Below are positions 61,401 through 64,000 of a stretch of DNA of 64,000 bases, in pieces (within the stretch, counting starts at the first letter, position 1; the number at the start of each line of letters is the position of its first letter). The notes beneath the pieces are model-generated. The model had not been told where the DNA came from. It was given only the letters and a program-made list of their open reading frames with translations, and made no database searches. This stretch comes from Eucommia ulmoides (Eukaryota > Streptophyta > Magnoliopsida > Garryales > Eucommiaceae): positions 13,360,240 to 13,424,239 of the forward strand of contig CM028338.1 of NCBI GenBank assembly GCA_016647705.1, read 5' to 3'. The position numbers were made by a program, and so were the translations under genes.

Positions 61401-61772
61401 GAGAAACATAGGAGTAACCAAGGGAGATGGCTAATAGAAAAAGGGCACATGATGAAAACATTCTAGGAGAAAATTAGCATCTCTAGATGGATGACACATT
61501 CCCTAGGAAAACATTCTAGAATTGGGTGTCATAAAATTATACAACACATAAGTCGGTATCAAATGTTATACAAACACCATGCATCACGATTCACTGGAGC
61601 AGTACATAACTTGCATACAGATGAGAAAAAATAGTCATCGTAAATCAAACTAGAGGTTGTGACATTCTATATGCCATCTAGCATCAATAAGCCATCATCG
61701 ACATGACACTTGCACACATACACTTTATTTGGGAGATCTAGTAGGCTAGCAAACAATCCTTGGACATGTAAT

Positions 61773-62780
61773 TGTTGGCTCAGTGATCTACCTAAGAAGG
61801 GGTGAATTGGGTAGTTATAAAATTAAAGCAAATAATTTTCTTTCAGCACTTAAATTTTTAAATAATTAATTTAATTCTAAATTAATTATTATCTTTATAT
61901 AGCAACAAATAAGTGTAATTAGCTTTAGGTGCACACCCGAACAACAAGAAAAAAAGAAAGTAACAATACAGTACACCACGATATATCCTGATTCACCAAA
62001 CTACTCTTGGCTAATCTAGTCATCCGAACCCCACAGAGATTCGCACCCACTAAACCACTAGATTCTTTTAATAGGTAGGAATCAAACCTTTACACAACGA
62101 TTCTTTTACAGGCTTAGAATCAACCTTTACAATTTTATTTTCCCAGGCTCAAGAATACCCCTAACTTTTTTCCAAGCTCAAGACTAACCTAATCCTTTCA
62201 CAGGCTAAGGATCAAACCTAATTCTTTTATACCTTAGGCTAAGAATCAAACCTCACCCAAAAACACTCCAAGTATCCTTTTCACTGGTAAGGATGGAACT
62301 GTTACAATTCACTTAGTTTTAATTCTAATCAGGAAGAATCACGCCTAACCCTTTTCAAGGGAAAAGAGTAACACAACCTTTTCATACAATAGGAACAGAT
62401 TAAACCTCAATCTCTTTATTGGAAGAGATTGAAACCCAAGCTACTTCTGACTAGATACTCTTAATAGTATCTAATCCACACAAACTCACCAATTACAAAA
62501 ATCGATAAGTTTATTCCCACTGGGAACTTTTACCACCTCAAATCAATTAAACTCAATTAATGCCCCGAATTTACTAGTAATAGAATTTATTTAAGGAAAT
62601 CAAAATCTTATTATAATAGATATGGGTAGCACAAAAATAAGCACGGAATCATATTATCACAAAAAATCGTTTTAAAATATTTTTTATGCACTTTAAAGTT
62701 CAAAAACAATCTCACAAGATCTAAAATCCAAGTAAGTAGAATAATATATAATCACAATAAAGAATAAATCTTGGTAGTGA
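61773..62780 (+). mobile_element. LTR of the TGTTGGCC family, copy 4, cut short
   Basis: Starts TGTTGGCTCAGTGATCTACC and follows copy 1 through the GGTTCACC/CTCACAAC-type and AAGGAACAGATT-like segments to about 62780. There an unrelated segment, shared with 51950-52120, begins. The second half of the LTR and its end are missing. Confidence 0.78.
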
Positions 62781-62950
62781 TTTATCTTGTTACACACCAT
62801 AAGTGTACAGGTCAAGTTTTAATAGTATAGGGAGAGTAGAGTATTGTATCCATAAGGATTGGTTTAAATCGTCGCTAAGTATCGTGATTATTGTAACCCA
62901 ACTTTATCTAGGTAACCAAATTTTAGGTTTATAAAAATAAAACTAAAAAA

Positions 62951-63085
62951 ATATAAAATCAAAAGCAAAATAAAATATAGACTTCCTATGCACAAATGTT
63001 GTAGGGTCATGATTTCATCTTATTATTTCTATGTCATCTTATTAAGCAATTATTAGTCAATTCCATTTTTTCAATACTCAAGATC
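62951..63085. repeat. 134-bp direct repeat, left copy
   Basis: ATATAAAATCAAAAGCAAAA to ACTCAAGATC. The partner is at 63512-63644 with about ten differences. Confidence 0.85.
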
Positions 63086-63511
63086 ACTCGTCCTCCCTCA
63101 CTATCATGGCGCCAAAATATTGGAACTATCCCCCAAGTTTTGGTGACTTGTTGAATAATTCCAACTCCGATAGTCAAAATCGGCCATGTCTTCCAATAAC
63201 AAATAGGCTTCATCCACTGTTAGGTCATAAAAAGAGGTGGGACCACTTCTTCCATCCACCCAAGTTCTTGTTGCAGCTTGTTACCCATCGAGGAAGTTTA
63301 GTAGTTGACATTTCTTCGGGAAACCAAGATTAGAAAATTGAATAAGCAACTCCTTATATCTGTAGCAGAATAGAACGGCTCGTTATCTCATTGAGAAAAT
63401 CTCAAGAGAACTTGTTGAGCAACCATCTCCAAGTACCTCGCAATATAAGAAATAAAAAACAAAAATTAAAAATGAAAATGAATTCCTAAATTAAAATCAA
63501 GTTACTTATAA

Positions 63512-63644
63512 ATATAAAATCAAAAGCAAAATAATATGGACTTCCTATGTACAAATGTTGTAGGGGCTTGATTTCATCTCATTATTTCCATGTCATCTTA
63601 TTAAGTAATTATTAGTCAATTTCATTCATTTAATACTTAAGATC
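63512..63644. repeat. 134-bp direct repeat, right copy
   Basis: Starts ATATAAAATCAAAAGCAAAA and ends ACTTAAGATC. The two copies flank the gag relic at 63114-63440 and may be the ends of two LTRs. Confidence 0.85.
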
Positions 63645-64000
63645 TTAAGTTCCCAACTCGATTTCCTAGGCTTTGATCTTATCTTGAATTCATAACAACC
63701 TAAATTATACACTCTCAATTCCGGTCACAAACTTAATCTTTCTCGAGTATCGAATTCATAACTTAAAATCATCTAATTCATCGACCATATGAATCAAAAG
63801 AATCAAACATATAGAAGAAAAAAATAGAATTAAAACTAACAATTAAAAATATATTCAAAACATGGTTTAAACAAGATCACATCAAGCCCTAGATTAAATG
63901 ATTAACTCAACATAGTTAAATCCATAACTAATACTTTCAAGAAATCCATAAATATAAAATAGAAAATATAAATTCAAGAAATATTAGGGTGATATAAAGG

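Larger units (their letters stand above)
55542..61770 (+). mobile_element. Probable Tat/Ogre-like gypsy relic
   Basis: A sequence starting TGTTCTTGACAAAATCAA at 55542 could be an LTR start. TGGCGACTCCGCCAGGGATC at 56545-56564 resembles the tRNA-Arg-type primer site used by Tat/Ogre elements. Downstream lie the imperfect array at 58000-58440 and a long stretch (58690-59600) with faint gag-like composition. No domain is certain and no right LTR was identified. If real, the element is very degraded. Confidence 0.35.
62782..64000 (-). mobile_element. Second gag-only Ty3/gypsy derivative, running off the window
   Basis: Bases 63114-63440 match the gag segment at 51480-51830: both contain CCCCCAAG(C/T)TTTGGTGACTTG on the plus strand, reading gag on the minus strand. 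On either side lie two copies of a 134-bp repeat (62951-63085 and 63512-63644). Bases 62790-62940 match 51950-52120. TGGCGCC at about 63094-63100 could be a decayed tRNA-Asp-type primer site. The gag part is broken. The right boundary lies outside the window. Confidence 0.6.

Overview
The window is nuclear DNA of a flowering plant, probably a eudicot. It is AT-rich, contains a plastid-targeted host gene with short exons and long introns, and is packed with plant Ty1/copia and Ty3/gypsy LTR elements, a PIF/Harbinger relic, a Mutator-like miniature element and an L1-type LINE. The species cannot be named from the sequence.

The main result is one host gene read exon by exon on the minus strand: a thylakoid-lumen FKBP-type immunophilin resembling FKBP16-4. 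It has ten exons spread over about 23 kb (start codon at 45901, stop codon at 22861-22863). All phases agree and give a 233-residue protein with a chloroplast transit peptide, a twin-arginine type thylakoid signal and a complete FKBP fold. Most of the length is intron, and introns 2, 6 and 8 are swollen by LTR elements. Every LTR element recognised inside the gene lies on the plus strand, antisense to the gene.

Layout. 1-3790: probable chromovirus-type LTR (minus) with minisatellite and microsatellites. 3791-4340: possible 5' exon of an unidentified minus-strand gene. 5039-7345: solo LTR with a perfect target duplication. 8340-12160: gypsy-type relic with a tandem array and a Transposase_28-type gag region. 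12990-14212: Mutator-like miniature element with a 9-bp target duplication. 14814-17417: second solo LTR of the 5039 family, inserted in a PIF/Harbinger transposase relic (17418-18480). 18481-22860: degraded repeats and the 3' flank of the host gene. 22861-45901: the FKBP gene, holding a copia 3' fragment, a 5.0-kb copia, a 1.7-kb non-autonomous LTR element, two nested copia relics and another copia relic. 46600-47964: third copy of the LTR family, inverted. 47965-53416: gag-only Athila-like derivative. 53445-55200: 5'-truncated LINE. 55542-61770: probable Tat/Ogre-like relic. 61773-62780: fourth copy of the LTR family, cut short. 62782-64000: second gag-only gypsy derivative.

No tRNA, rRNA or CRISPR array was found. 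Most long open frames outside the listed features are low-complexity or shadow frames. I saw no clearly new biological system. The most useful observations are the transposon-inflated plastid gene with one-sided insertions, the non-autonomous LTR element with unrecognised open frames, and the recurrent solo-LTR family with a variable internal satellite.
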